Shown here piece after piece: positions 53,824 through 62,140 of a stretch of DNA of 64,000 bases; the stretch's first letter is position 1; every line of letters begins with the position of its first letter. Origin of the DNA: Neolewinella antarctica (lineage in GTDB: Bacteria; Bacteroidota; Bacteroidia; Chitinophagales; Saprospiraceae); the NCBI RefSeq assembly GCF_011927835.1, contig NZ_JAATJH010000002.1, positions 637,915 through 701,914 of the forward strand, written 5' to 3'. The translations under genes were made by a program, and so were the position numbers. The notes under the pieces are model-generated. The model was not told where the DNA came from. It did no database searches and saw only the letters and a program-made list of their open reading frames with translations.

Positions 53824-54478
53824 AAGTAAGTGCATTATCCCTGATGGGATTGCCTTCCTTATCGTTTTCCGCGCCCTTCCGGTACCGCTCCGGCGCTTCG
53901 GAAGCTGGGATCACCCGGAAATCAAAACTGACCCGGCTACGATTCGTATCATTCAGCATCGCACCGTGAGAAAGCTCGACGCCCTTGAAGCGTCCGTACT
54001 GACCCACCTCCAGTTCGAGCGGGCGGTAATCTTCCAGGCCCACGGTTGACTCGATCCACATCGCATTGTTGCCCGCGGCCGGTGTTTGCACGAGTAGGTA
54101 ATTGACTTCCCCCGGTGCGTGGCCGTAATCGCCGTCGCGGTGAAAACGGCTTTGCCCCGGCGTATCGGCAAAAAGGATACGGTGGCTCGGCCGGGCCTGG
54201 TAGTAGATCGGATCGTCGTACTGCGGGCGAATGACCTCGCGGACGAAGCGTTCGTAAAGAGCGTAGAAGGCCTTACCGTCAGCTCCCGACAGTCCGGTAT
54301 ACATCCGCTCGAACAGGGGGCTTTGCTCCATATTTTTGTAGAGACTGTTTCCGCTGCGGTCTGTCGTCGCGGGGTATTCCGCGTTCAGACTGGTGAGGTC
54401 GTCGCGGCCGATGAAGCCGGCGATCAGGCTCCGGAAATCATATTCTTGGGGATCATACTGGAGGACAGTCGTTTTCAT
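53807..54478 (-). CDS. StrG-like 2-oxoglutarate/Fe(II) dioxygenase
   Basis: A 223-aa protein whose iron ligands can be placed as His113-Arg-Asp115 in FHRDGDYGH and His171 in ELSHGAMLNDTNRSRVSFDFRV. The arginine that binds 2-oxoglutarate is probably Arg180 or Arg182. It resembles the StrG-type proteins of streptomycin clusters and cyanobacteria, whose role is unclear. ATG 54478 is chosen because it overlaps the upstream stop in ATGA; the longer frame is only a shadow of the propeller gene. It is the last of five coupled minus-strand genes. Confidence 0.8.
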   Translation of the reverse strand: MKTTVLQYDPQEYDFRSLIAGFIGRDDLTSLNAEYPATTDRSGNSLYKNMEQSPLFERMYTGLSGADGKAFYALYERFVREVIRPQYDDPIYYQARPSHRILFADTPGQSRFHRDGDYGHAPGEVNYLLVQTPAAGNNAMWIESTVGLEDYRPLELEVGQYGRFKGVELSHGAMLNDTNRSRVSFDFRVIPASEAPERYRKGAENDKEGNPIRDNALTFKLCP

Positions 54479-55431
54479 TTTGTATTGTTTTGCCAGCGTG
54501 CGCAGCCGATGCCGGTAGCGCCGAAGCCGTTGCCATTGTAAAAAAGATAGCGGCCGTGGGGGGTGTCCACGACGTTCGGGTAGGTCTGCATATCGGAATC
54601 CCACCCGGTTGGAGAATAGTCGATACCGACGCGGTCGTCCATTCTGTGCCAGGTTCGTGCGTCCTTACTTTCCGCGTAGCCGATTCGGTAGGCATCGTCT
54701 CCGTTCCGGTAATCGTAGCTGCCCCGGTAGCAGAACCACATTTTGTAGGTATCGCCGTCCTTAACTACACTGGGTCGGGCGGTACATTCGTGCGTCCCGA
54801 TAGCTATCGGGACGGGTGCAAAGATGGTTTGATTGAGCCGGGTCCACTCCACACCGTCAGCCGAATGAGCGTACTTGATTTCGTAAAGTGGCTCTACCCG
54901 ACCGTTGACTTCCAAGAAGCCCGTGCTGCTGGCGTACCACAAATGCCAAGTGTCGCCTTCCCGAAAACTACAGGGGCTAGCGGTAAAGAAAGGTTCGTCC
55001 TTACTTCTGTCTACCACCGCACCCGGGAACGGCCGCTCGAAAGTGACGCCACCATCCTTGCTAATCGCCAAGCCCACGGCATTTCGGTACGCTACGGATA
55101 CGGATGGGTTCCACCCGACGTAGTACAGGTACAGATCTCCGTTTTCAGCGGTGGTGATGCTGCACGGCATGATACCACCGTCATCGAAAGTTCCAAGCTG
55201 ACCGAGTTCTAAGATCGGTCGGTCGTGTAGGTATAGGACGCGCGTCGGGTCGGCGGCGTCGACTTCCAAATAGGTTGGGATTGACTGTCCGCGCTCGTTA
55301 CGGGGTGCGAAGTAGATTCGGATTCGATCGTTTTCTGGTAGGTACAGTCCGGTAGGAACACAAGCGTGACTAACCATCCAGGGATGCTGGCGGTCGGTCT
55401 TGAAGAAGCATCCTAGTTTTTGCCAAGCCAT
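54475..55431 (-). CDS. five-bladed beta-propeller protein, glycosidase-like
   Basis: A 318-aa protein resembling the GH43/GH130-type five-bladed propeller. Repeated blade motifs are visible: LYLYYVGWNPS, WHLWYASSTG, YKMWFCYRGS and RYLFYNGNGFGATGIG. An acidic residue near each blade start (DDGGIMP, DEPFFTASP, HECTARPSV) fits an active or binding site on the propeller axis. No signal peptide is present, so it is cytoplasmic and probably acts on or senses a sugar intermediate. A 22-bp perfect palindrome inside the gene encodes VPIAIG. It overlaps both neighbours. Confidence 0.8.
   Translation of the reverse strand: MAWQKLGCFFKTDRQHPWMVSHACVPTGLYLPENDRIRIYFAPRNERGQSIPTYLEVDAADPTRVLYLHDRPILELGQLGTFDDGGIMPCSITTAENGDLYLYYVGWNPSVSVAYRNAVGLAISKDGGVTFERPFPGAVVDRSKDEPFFTASPCSFREGDTWHLWYASSTGFLEVNGRVEPLYEIKYAHSADGVEWTRLNQTIFAPVPIAIGTHECTARPSVVKDGDTYKMWFCYRGSYDYRNGDDAYRIGYAESKDARTWHRMDDRVGIDYSPTGWDSDMQTYPNVVDTPHGRYLFYNGNGFGATGIGCARWQNNTK
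54793..54814. repeat. 22-bp perfect palindrome with core CCCGATAGCTATCGGG
   Basis: A perfect inverted repeat without spacer, lying in frame within the propeller gene. I recall this core as a common dispersed palindrome in Bacteroidota genomes; only one copy is seen here. Confidence 0.85.
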
Positions 55432-56123
55432 TATCCGCCGGATTTATGGGAAAGACTGTCGATATCCACGCTTTTGCCGCGGGCGATCTTTCCTTTTGCG
55501 CCCAGGTGAATCGAGTAAGGCTCGGTATCCTTGGTAACGAGCGCACCCATTCCGACCAGCGTAGCCTCGCCGATGACGGTTTCATCCCGGATGGTCGCGT
55601 TGACGCCGAAAAAAGCATGGTCTTTAATGGTACAAGCACCGCTAATGACGACCTGGGAGGTAATAAATACGTGACTACCGATCGTGGTGTGGTGGCCAAT
55701 GTGATTACCACTCCACAGTACGCAGTTGTCGCCGATTTTCACGAAGGGCTGGATCGTATTGTCCTCGAAAATGAAGCAGTTTTCTCCTACGTCAAGATCG
55801 GGCCAGGTCGTCGCTTTTGAGCTCACGTAGCTGATGATATCGTAACCTTTGGCTTTGGCGGCCTCAAACTTCTCGCGCCGCAGATGACTCATCTGCTTAA
55901 AACTGACGGGTAGGAACATTCGGTACTCCGCCGGCGGGTGGGTGTCCTGAATGGTTTCGAAATCGACGAGTGGTTTTTCTTCGTAGGTATCCGTTTTCCG
56001 GTAAGCGGCGTCGACGGTGAAGGCGGCTACTTCGTGGGGGCTATCGTGGCGGAGGTAAAAATGCGCCAGGCTGGCGAGTTGTGATTCACCGAAGATGATG
56101 ATGGGTCTTGCGTCGGGCGTCAT
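55431..56123 (-). CDS. hexapeptide-repeat acyltransferase, PglD-like
   Basis: A 230-aa acyltransferase. The N-terminal domain (PIIIFGESQLASLAHFYL) is Rossmann-like. The left-handed beta-helix has IGDNCVLWSGNHIGHHTTIGSHVFITSQVVISG, with the catalytic-type His in GHH. The end departs from the usual GIPAK motif. With the aminotransferase two genes upstream it would acylate a newly made amino sugar. The stop overlaps the propeller start by one base. Confidence 0.87.
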   Translation of the reverse strand: MTPDARPIIIFGESQLASLAHFYLRHDSPHEVAAFTVDAAYRKTDTYEEKPLVDFETIQDTHPPAEYRMFLPVSFKQMSHLRREKFEAAKAKGYDIISYVSSKATTWPDLDVGENCFIFEDNTIQPFVKIGDNCVLWSGNHIGHHTTIGSHVFITSQVVISGACTIKDHAFFGVNATIRDETVIGEATLVGMGALVTKDTEPYSIHLGAKGKIARGKSVDIDSLSHKSGG

Positions 56124-56129
56124 GGTGGG

Positions 56130-56822
56130 TTAGTTGTCGGTGAGCAGTTTATAGTTTTGGCGCAAGTAATCTCGGCATTTGTCGGGGGAATGATGCGCGA
56201 TCAGGTGGAGTATTGAGTAAGGGAAAGCCGAGGCTAAAGGTTCGTCTTGTGGTGCCGGCGCCAAAAAACTTAACTGGATGCCCATCTCCTTGAAGTACTT
56301 TCCATCGTACAGTTCCCGACCGCCGATGGCGTTTACGTAACTGTCCGTGTTGAGCACGGCAAGCAGCGCAAGCAAGCGTTCTTGTCCTTGCAGCGAACGG
56401 TCGTACTCCCGGTCCGATGACTTACTAAACGCTACGGGGAGCGTTAAGTATTCCGCCACGCGGCTTACGCTGTCAGCCGCCAGGTCACTAATCTTTTTCG
56501 TAGGGCCGTCAAAAACGGACGTTGCTACCTCCAACGCAGCATCGTAAAACGGTGCGGACCCGTAGTTCAGCCGAAAGCTTTTGTACCACTTCGCGCGGAA
56601 GCGATCGTACTGCTTTTCATCAACAAGTTTCTGCTCGATCGTGTCGGAAGAACTGCCCCGGGTTAAGGGAACGGTAAACGAGCCGTGAGCGAGCTTATTC
56701 CTGTTGATGTAACCACCCTTGATGTACTGAACGTCGTCATAAAAAACAAACTCGTCCACCGCCGCCACTAATTGGTAGTAGCCGGGGTAGGGGAAAAGGT
56801 AGGGCTGCATTACCGCAGTCAT
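56130..56822 (-). CDS. WbqC-family protein
   Basis: A 230-aa WbqC-like protein with the family opening MQPYLFPYPGYYQLVAAVDEFVFYDDVQYIKGGYINRNKL. WbqC proteins occur in O-antigen clusters, often next to a DegT aminotransferase. They are thought to take part in amino-sugar modification, but the reaction is not settled. ATG 56822 overlaps the aminotransferase stop in ATGA. An internal ATG four codons later is the more usual family start. Confidence 0.9.
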   Translation of the reverse strand: MTAVMQPYLFPYPGYYQLVAAVDEFVFYDDVQYIKGGYINRNKLAHGSFTVPLTRGSSSDTIEQKLVDEKQYDRFRAKWYKSFRLNYGSAPFYDAALEVATSVFDGPTKKISDLAADSVSRVAEYLTLPVAFSKSSDREYDRSLQGQERLLALLAVLNTDSYVNAIGGRELYDGKYFKEMGIQLSFLAPAPQDEPLASAFPYSILHLIAHHSPDKCRDYLRQNYKLLTDN

Positions 56823-57940
56823 ACGTTCTCTTTTTCCACGGCTAGCACTACCATTTGCGCGATGCGGTCTACTTCTTCATCCGTCATTTCCGGGTGGAAG
56901 GGTAGGCAGAGGACCGTCTGGGCGGCTTTCTCGGAAACCGGGCACGGTGTCCGCAGATCGGCGTCCAGAAAAGGCAGGGTATTCAGGGACGGATCAAAGT
57001 ATTTGCGCGGGAAAACGTTGTGCTCGTTCAGGTAAGCGACGACAGCCTCCCTTTCTTCGTACGACTGGCAGACGATCGGGAAGTAAGCGTAATTGTAGGT
57101 GAGCCCGGGATAATGCTTTGGGGAAAGACAGCGGAAGCCACTCCCTACGAGTTGTGTTTGGTACCGCTCGTGGACACGTTGCCTGGCCAAAATCTGCTCG
57201 TCGATCGTTTCGAGATTTAAGAGCCCGATGGCCGCGTTCAATTCCGAAGTTTTTCCGTTGATGCCCGCCGATTGGTAGTCTGCCCCTACGTGGCCGAAAC
57301 TCCGTAGCAGCCCGACCTGCCGTTTCATGTCGGGCGTGCGACAAACAAGCCCGCCGCCTTCGATGGTGTGGAAGACTTTCGTGGCGTGAAAACTTAGGGT
57401 ACTGATGTCGCCCCAGCGCAGCACGGACTGCCCGTCGAGACGAACCCCGAAGGCGTGGGCGGCATCGTAGATTAACGATAATCCATGCTTATCGGCAATG
57501 GCCTGTAACGCTTCGTGTTGGCAGGGGTAACCGTACACGTGTGTTGCCAGGATTGCGGTAGTGTCCGGCCTGATGGCAGCTTCCACCAACTCCGGGTCGA
57601 TGGTGAAGTACTCGGTTTCGACGTCCGCGAATATCGGCGTCATACCTTCCCAGAGCAGGGAGTTCGTGGTCGCTACGTAGGAAAAGGGGGTAGTGACTAC
57701 GGACCCGCTGAGACCAAGGGCCTTGATGGCCAGCTGGAGCGCGATGGTACCATTACTCACAAGAAGACAACAGTCCGTATCCAGCCGGGCCGCTAGTTTC
57801 TCTTCGAGCTCCTGGCATTTTGGCCCGTTGTTGGTGACCCAGTTCAATGTCCATATTTCTTGCAGGAGCGCGTGATATTGCGGCAGCGGCGGCAACGTCG
57901 TCTTGGTAACTTGGATGGGCTGTTTGAAGGGAACGGGCAT
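56819..57940 (-). CDS. DegT/DnrJ/EryC1-family sugar aminotransferase
   Basis: A PLP-dependent aminotransferase of 373 aa. The lysine is Lys188 in SFHATKVFHTIEGGG, typical of VioA/WecE-type enzymes that aminate 4-keto-6-deoxy sugars. Supporting motifs are VSNGTIALQLAIKAL, ATHVYGYPC and LIYDAAHAFG. It is the first gene of the minus-strand operon, with about 575 bp of non-coding DNA upstream. Confidence 0.92.
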   Translation of the reverse strand: MPVPFKQPIQVTKTTLPPLPQYHALLQEIWTLNWVTNNGPKCQELEEKLAARLDTDCCLLVSNGTIALQLAIKALGLSGSVVTTPFSYVATTNSLLWEGMTPIFADVETEYFTIDPELVEAAIRPDTTAILATHVYGYPCQHEALQAIADKHGLSLIYDAAHAFGVRLDGQSVLRWGDISTLSFHATKVFHTIEGGGLVCRTPDMKRQVGLLRSFGHVGADYQSAGINGKTSELNAAIGLLNLETIDEQILARQRVHERYQTQLVGSGFRCLSPKHYPGLTYNYAYFPIVCQSYEEREAVVAYLNEHNVFPRKYFDPSLNTLPFLDADLRTPCPVSEKAAQTVLCLPFHPEMTDEEVDRIAQMVVLAVEKENV

Positions 57941-58514
57941 AAGCCTGTGGTCGGGTAAGTTAAAAGAGTCGTAAAGCGTATTAGGTGAGAACGGGATGAT
58001 ATGATGGCCATCGAAAACGATGCGATGAATCTATCGTCAAAACAAAAACAAAGCTACTACCTAAGCCACAAGACTTCCTACTTTAATCGCAGATCAATTC
58101 TGACCCCATTTCGTTCGCGCTGTCACCTGTCTCGCCCCGATGGAGGGCGGGGTTGATTAGCCGTAGTTTGGAGCGCGGGCGAATATTGCTAAGTTGAGAG
58201 TCGGGGGGAGTACCTTCATCTCCTTCGCGGCGTGCACGCACCGAGCTAAACGGGTCGCGTTCCTAACGCCGGCTTCTGGACGCGTTGGCGATTAGATAGA
58301 TTGAAACCTTAACCTAAGTTTGACCGTAGCCTGGTTCGGGCCGGCCGAAAGTCAATCATTGAACGAATTGCGGACCACCATTCAGTGCCAGGCTACGCCA
58401 GCGACCATGCCCGCAAAAATCAAGTAAAGTACGCAGTAAGTAGATTTGCCGCACTTACGGAGTCCTCCAACACCTATTCAAACAACTTCCCGCTTACCGA
58501 ACGGGGGGCTGCTG
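57941..58514 (+). other. Divergent intergenic gap
   Basis: About 575 bp between the divergent aminotransferase (-) and glycosyltransferase (+). Reading frames here are short or lack recognisable content. A GC-rich hairpin (CGCCC...GGGCG near 58132-58148) is visible. It should hold promoters for both directions, but I cannot point to clear elements. Confidence 0.45.
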
Positions 58515-59756
58515 ATGACCAGCCACCAAAAACCTCAGCGCACCGTGAAAACCGTCACCCTTTTTCTGGCCCAGTCCTTCCCGCCCCGCCCCGGGGTCGC
58601 GGCCCGGAGGCTGGAATACTTGGTGCGCGAATCACTGAAAACCTCCGACCGGGTGTTCGTCATCCGGCTCGATCGGGCGTACGGAAAGGAAATTTCCCTG
58701 AAGGGCCTGAAGGTGTTGCCCATTACGGCGCGTGATCTGCGGTCAAATTATGTGGGCCTGAGCAAAATTGGGACGGTACGGCAAACCGGGCGAAGTAAGT
58801 TGTTCCAACTGGTCCAGCGCCTGCGCCAGTCTTTCCCGTTCGTTTACCTGACGGACGATGGCGGTTTGGACTACCGCCAAAAAGCATTCGCGCTGGCGAG
58901 TGAATTGGTAGAAAAAGAGGGCATCACCCACGTCATTTCCTCCTTCCGTCCGTGGTCAGACCACCTCGTTGCTAGTCAACTGAAAAAACAATACCCCCAC
59001 CTAAACTGGGTGGCGGACATGCGTGATTTGCCCGTCGACCCGGTGCGGGCCGACGCCTGGTGGCCAGGCCTGCAAACTTGGTGGGGTAAGCGCGTCCTCG
59101 CCGCCGCCGACGAAGTTTGGTGCGTTTCCCGGGGGCAGGCCGAGCAGTTGGCTGTTTGGCATCCGGTCGTCAAAGTCCGGTACAATCCCCTGCTCACCCT
59201 GCCGCCGGGGCGCACGGCACCCACTACGGATCGCTTCACGATTGTGTACACGGGCAGCCTTTACTCAGGTTTGCAGTCGATCGAGCCGCTGGTGGTGGCC
59301 CTGCGGAAATTACTTTTAGAGGAGGTGCTTCCGCCCCACCAACTTTGCCTTGTTTACCGGGGAAAGGATGCGGATCTGTTCCGGCACTGGACGGCCGGCA
59401 TTCCGACCGAATGCCTGGACGTTCAAACATCCATTGCACCCGCGGCCGCGCAAAAGATGCAGGAAAAAGCGCAAGTCTTATTGCTACTGAACTGGTCCGC
59501 CCCCGGCTACTACGGCGTGCTGACGGCTAAATTGTGGGATTATTTGGCGAGCGGCCGGCCAATCCTGGCGCTGGTGAATGGCCCGGGAGACGAGGAATTA
59601 CGAAAAATTATCGAGGGCGCGGCCGCGGGTGCCGTGTTTGGGGCGAGTGAGCAAACGAAAGCTGACGAGTGGTTACGCGCCGCCATCGGTACGTGGCAAA
59701 CCACGGGCACCCTGGCGTGGGAGACTTCGATTGCTGCGCTGCGCGCCTACGTCTGA
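58515..59756 (+). CDS. GT-B glycosyltransferase
   Basis: A 413-aa glycosyltransferase. ATG 58515 is preferred over in-frame ATG 58446, which adds 23 residues without family features. The opening LFLAQSFPPRPGVAARRLEYLVRE is typical of GT4 enzymes with a proline-glycine loop. The acceptor-domain end is WVADMRDLPVD, and the donor domain includes IVYTGSLYSGLQSIEPL and LTAKLWDYLASGRPILALVNGPGDE. Two GC-rich 18-mer copies lie within it (59436 and 59615). Confidence 0.87.
   Translation: MTSHQKPQRTVKTVTLFLAQSFPPRPGVAARRLEYLVRESLKTSDRVFVIRLDRAYGKEISLKGLKVLPITARDLRSNYVGLSKIGTVRQTGRSKLFQLVQRLRQSFPFVYLTDDGGLDYRQKAFALASELVEKEGITHVISSFRPWSDHLVASQLKKQYPHLNWVADMRDLPVDPVRADAWWPGLQTWWGKRVLAAADEVWCVSRGQAEQLAVWHPVVKVRYNPLLTLPPGRTAPTTDRFTIVYTGSLYSGLQSIEPLVVALRKLLLEEVLPPHQLCLVYRGKDADLFRHWTAGIPTECLDVQTSIAPAAAQKMQEKAQVLLLLNWSAPGYYGVLTAKLWDYLASGRPILALVNGPGDEELRKIIEGAAAGAVFGASEQTKADEWLRAAIGTWQTTGTLAWETSIAALRAYV
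59436..59453 (+). repeat. GC-rich 18-mer within coding sequence (variant)
   Basis: GCACCCGCGGCCGCGCAA, matching the consensus except the last two bases, read as Ala-Pro-Ala-Ala-Ala. Confidence 0.65.
59615..59632 (-). repeat. GC-rich 18-mer within coding sequence
   Basis: GGGCGCGGCCGCGGGTGC, a perfect reverse-strand copy with centre C, read as Gly-Ala-Ala-Ala-Gly-Ala. Confidence 0.85.
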
Positions 59757-59797
59757 ACCGGGTTTGTCCCCACGCCACCCCCGCCCCGCAACTTCCC

Positions 59798-59805
59798 TAT
59801 CTTTA
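59798..59805 (+). promoter_or_regulatory. -7-like element TATCTTTA before pseB
   Basis: One base from TAnnTTTG, 19 bp before the pseB ATG, in the 68-bp spacer after the glycosyltransferase. Confidence 0.4.
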
Positions 59806-59824
59806 CGCCCGACCAAATTACCCC

Positions 59825-60847
59825 ATGAAAGCGCTCAACCTGAACGGTAAATCCATCCTCATCACCGGCGGCACCGGCTCCCTGGGCAAAGCCCTGACGC
59901 GGCGCATCTACGCCGAATGGCCCGACGTAAAACGGCTCGTCATTTTCAGCCGCGACGAACAAAAACAGTTCGTCATGGCCCAGGATTACCCGCTTTCCGA
60001 GTACAACAGCATCCGCTTTTTCATTGGCGACGTGCGCGACCGTGAGCGTCTTACCCGCGCCATGCAGGGCATCGACTACGTTATCCACGCCGCGGCCATG
60101 AAGCACGTTCACCTTGCCGAATACAACCCTTCGGAGTGCATCAAAACCAACGTCGGCGGTGCCGAAAATACCATCTACGCCTGCCTGGAAACGGGCGTCG
60201 AGCGCGTCGTCGCCCTGAGTACCGATAAAGCTTGCGCGCCGATCAACCTCTACGGCGCGACCAAGCTGACGAGCGATAAACTCTTCATCGCCGCCAACAA
60301 CATCCGCGGCAGCAACCCCATCCGGTTTAGCGTCGTCCGCTACGGCAACGTTATGGGCTCGAACGGCTCGGTGATCCCGTTTTTTATCAACAAGCGTAAA
60401 GCAGGGTTTTTACCAATCACCGACCCCAACATGACCCGCTTCAACATTAGCCTGGACGGCGGCGTCGACATGGTTTTTCACGCGCTGGCTAACGCCTGGG
60501 GTGGTGAGATATTCATCCCCAAAATTCCCAGCTACAAGATCACGGACGTGGCCGAGGCCATCGCACCCACGCTGGAAAAACGCGTCGTCGGTATCCGCCC
60601 GGGCGAGAAGATCCACGAGGAAATGATCACGCCTTCGGATAGTTACTACACCTATGACATGGGTAAGTACTACGCCATCCTGCCCACCACGCCGAATTGG
60701 AACATCGAAGAATTTAAGCAAACCTTCGGAGCCAAAAAAGTGACGGAAGGCTTCAGCTACAACTCCGGTACGAACGAAGAATGGGTCAGCGTTCAGGACT
60801 TGCGTGATTTCATCGTCGAGCACGTCGACCCAAGTTTTGTCGCATGA
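59825..60847 (+). CDS. pseB: UDP-GlcNAc 4,6-dehydratase (inverting)
   Basis: PseB makes UDP-2-acetamido-2,6-dideoxy-arabino-hexos-4-ulose, the first step to pseudaminic acid. ATG 59825 gives MKALNLNGKSILITGGTGSLGKAL. Characteristic stretches are FSRDEQKQFVM, HAAAMKHVHLAEYNP, STDKACAPINLYGATKL (with the Tyr-x3-Lys of the inverting group, unlike the gene at 41828) and VRYGNVMGSNGSVIPFF. At 340 aa it has the usual length. The stop overlaps pseC in ATGA. Confidence 0.96.
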   Translation: MKALNLNGKSILITGGTGSLGKALTRRIYAEWPDVKRLVIFSRDEQKQFVMAQDYPLSEYNSIRFFIGDVRDRERLTRAMQGIDYVIHAAAMKHVHLAEYNPSECIKTNVGGAENTIYACLETGVERVVALSTDKACAPINLYGATKLTSDKLFIAANNIRGSNPIRFSVVRYGNVMGSNGSVIPFFINKRKAGFLPITDPNMTRFNISLDGGVDMVFHALANAWGGEIFIPKIPSYKITDVAEAIAPTLEKRVVGIRPGEKIHEEMITPSDSYYTYDMGKYYAILPTTPNWNIEEFKQTFGAKKVTEGFSYNSGTNEEWVSVQDLRDFIVEHVDPSFVA

Positions 60848-62052
60848 GCACCAAGTATTCCATTCCCTACGGCCGCCAGAACATTACCGACGCGGACATT
60901 GCCGCCGTTACCGAAGCCCTCCAGGCGGATTACCTCACGACCGGCCCCCGCGTGCTGGAATTCGAAGTCAAGTTCGCCGAGTACGTCGGTGCGAAATACG
61001 CCGTCGCGGTCGCTAACGGAACCGCCGCGCTGCACCTTTGCGCTCTGGCCCTCGGCGTCGAGAAAGGCCTCCGCGTCATCACGACACCGATCACTTTCGC
61101 GGCCAGTGCCAACTGCGTGCGCTACTGTGGCGGCGAGGTCTGGTTTGCCGACATCGACCCGGTCACCCTCACGCTCGATCTGGAAAAAACGCGGGCGCTC
61201 ATCGAGGCCCACGAGCCCGGTTTTTTTCAAGGAATTATCCCCGTGGATTTCGCCGGCTATCCCGTCGATCTCGAAGCCTTTCGGGAACTGGCCGACGAGC
61301 ACGGTATGTGGATCATCGAGGATGCCTGCCACGCGCCCGGTGGCTGGTTTACGGATTCCAAAGACGAAAAACAGCACTGCGGTAACGGAAATTACGCCGA
61401 TCTGGCCATTTTCTCTTTCCACCCCGTCAAGCACATTGCCAGCGGTGAGGGCGGCATGATCACTACCAATAATGCCGATCTCTACAACGATCTGATGCAG
61501 TTGCGCACCCACGGCATTACCCGCGATCCGGATCAGCTCAAGCGTGAATCTGACGGCGGCTGGTACATGGAAATGCAGCAGTTGGGTTATAATTATCGCA
61601 TCCCCGATATCCTTTGCGCGCTTGGGATCAGTCAGTTATCCCGGGCTGACGAGGGCATGGAACGACGTCAGGAGATTGCTAAGAAGTATGATAATGCCTT
61701 CAAAAAGTTGGGCGCGGACGCGGGTGCCGGGCAATTGAGTGAAGGAGCAAAATTGCTTTACCACGGACTACCTTCCTCCGACCGGCAACACGCTTTCCAC
61801 CTGTATGTCATCCAGGTGGAGGACCGTAAAGGGCTTTATGACTACTTCCGGGAACAAGGTATTTACGCGCAAGTCCACTACATCCCCGTCCACACCATGC
61901 CCTACTACGCCGAGCTGAACCACTATTCAGACATCGATCTTTCGCTTGCCGAAAATTACTACGCCGGTGGACTTAGTCTCCCGATGTATCCAACCTTAAC
62001 GGAAGAGGAGCAAGACTTCGTGATCGACCGGGTAAAAACTTTCCTGGCTTAA
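60844..62052 (+). CDS. pseC: UDP-4-amino-4,6-dideoxy-N-acetyl-altrosamine transaminase
   Basis: PseC aminates the PseB product at C4 with PLP. At 402 aa it opens IPYGRQNITDADIAAV as usual. The PLP lysine is Lys196 in FSFHPVKHIASGEGG, and TTPITFAASANCVRYCGGEVWFADID is characteristic. A perfect GC-rich 18-mer at 61710-61727 encodes GADAGA in a poorly conserved loop, the same peptide as in the oxidoreductase at 11367. Confidence 0.96.
   Translation: MSTKYSIPYGRQNITDADIAAVTEALQADYLTTGPRVLEFEVKFAEYVGAKYAVAVANGTAALHLCALALGVEKGLRVITTPITFAASANCVRYCGGEVWFADIDPVTLTLDLEKTRALIEAHEPGFFQGIIPVDFAGYPVDLEAFRELADEHGMWIIEDACHAPGGWFTDSKDEKQHCGNGNYADLAIFSFHPVKHIASGEGGMITTNNADLYNDLMQLRTHGITRDPDQLKRESDGGWYMEMQQLGYNYRIPDILCALGISQLSRADEGMERRQEIAKKYDNAFKKLGADAGAGQLSEGAKLLYHGLPSSDRQHAFHLYVIQVEDRKGLYDYFREQGIYAQVHYIPVHTMPYYAELNHYSDIDLSLAENYYAGGLSLPMYPTLTEEEQDFVIDRVKTFLA
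61710..61727 (-). repeat. GC-rich 18-mer within pseC
   Basis: A perfect reverse-strand copy, GGGCGCGGACGCGGGTGC, also followed by C as at 11367. Confidence 0.85.
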
Positions 62053-62066
62053 ACCGAATATTCCTT

Positions 62067-62116
62067 GCACCCGCGACGCATTAGCTAGTCCCGTACTTAG
62101 TCGGGGCAACCGCGCC
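62067..62116 (+). repeat. GC-rich repeat interrupted by 33 bp
   Basis: GCACCCGCGA at 62067-62076 and CCGCGCC at 62110-62116 are the two halves of the 18-mer, split by 33 bp containing TAGTCCCGTAC. It lies in the spacer before the glycosyltransferase at 62141. Confidence 0.55.
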
Positions 62117-62140
62117 AAATTAATCACGCCTCACTATAAT

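Noticed and set aside
54490-55212. A 240-codon plus-strand frame opposite the propeller gene
   Set aside because: The minus-strand product has blade motifs and coupled neighbours; the plus frame has none.
58385-58735. A 116-codon plus-strand frame at the start of the glycosyltransferase gene
   Set aside because: It overlaps the real gene in another frame and has no recognisable domain.
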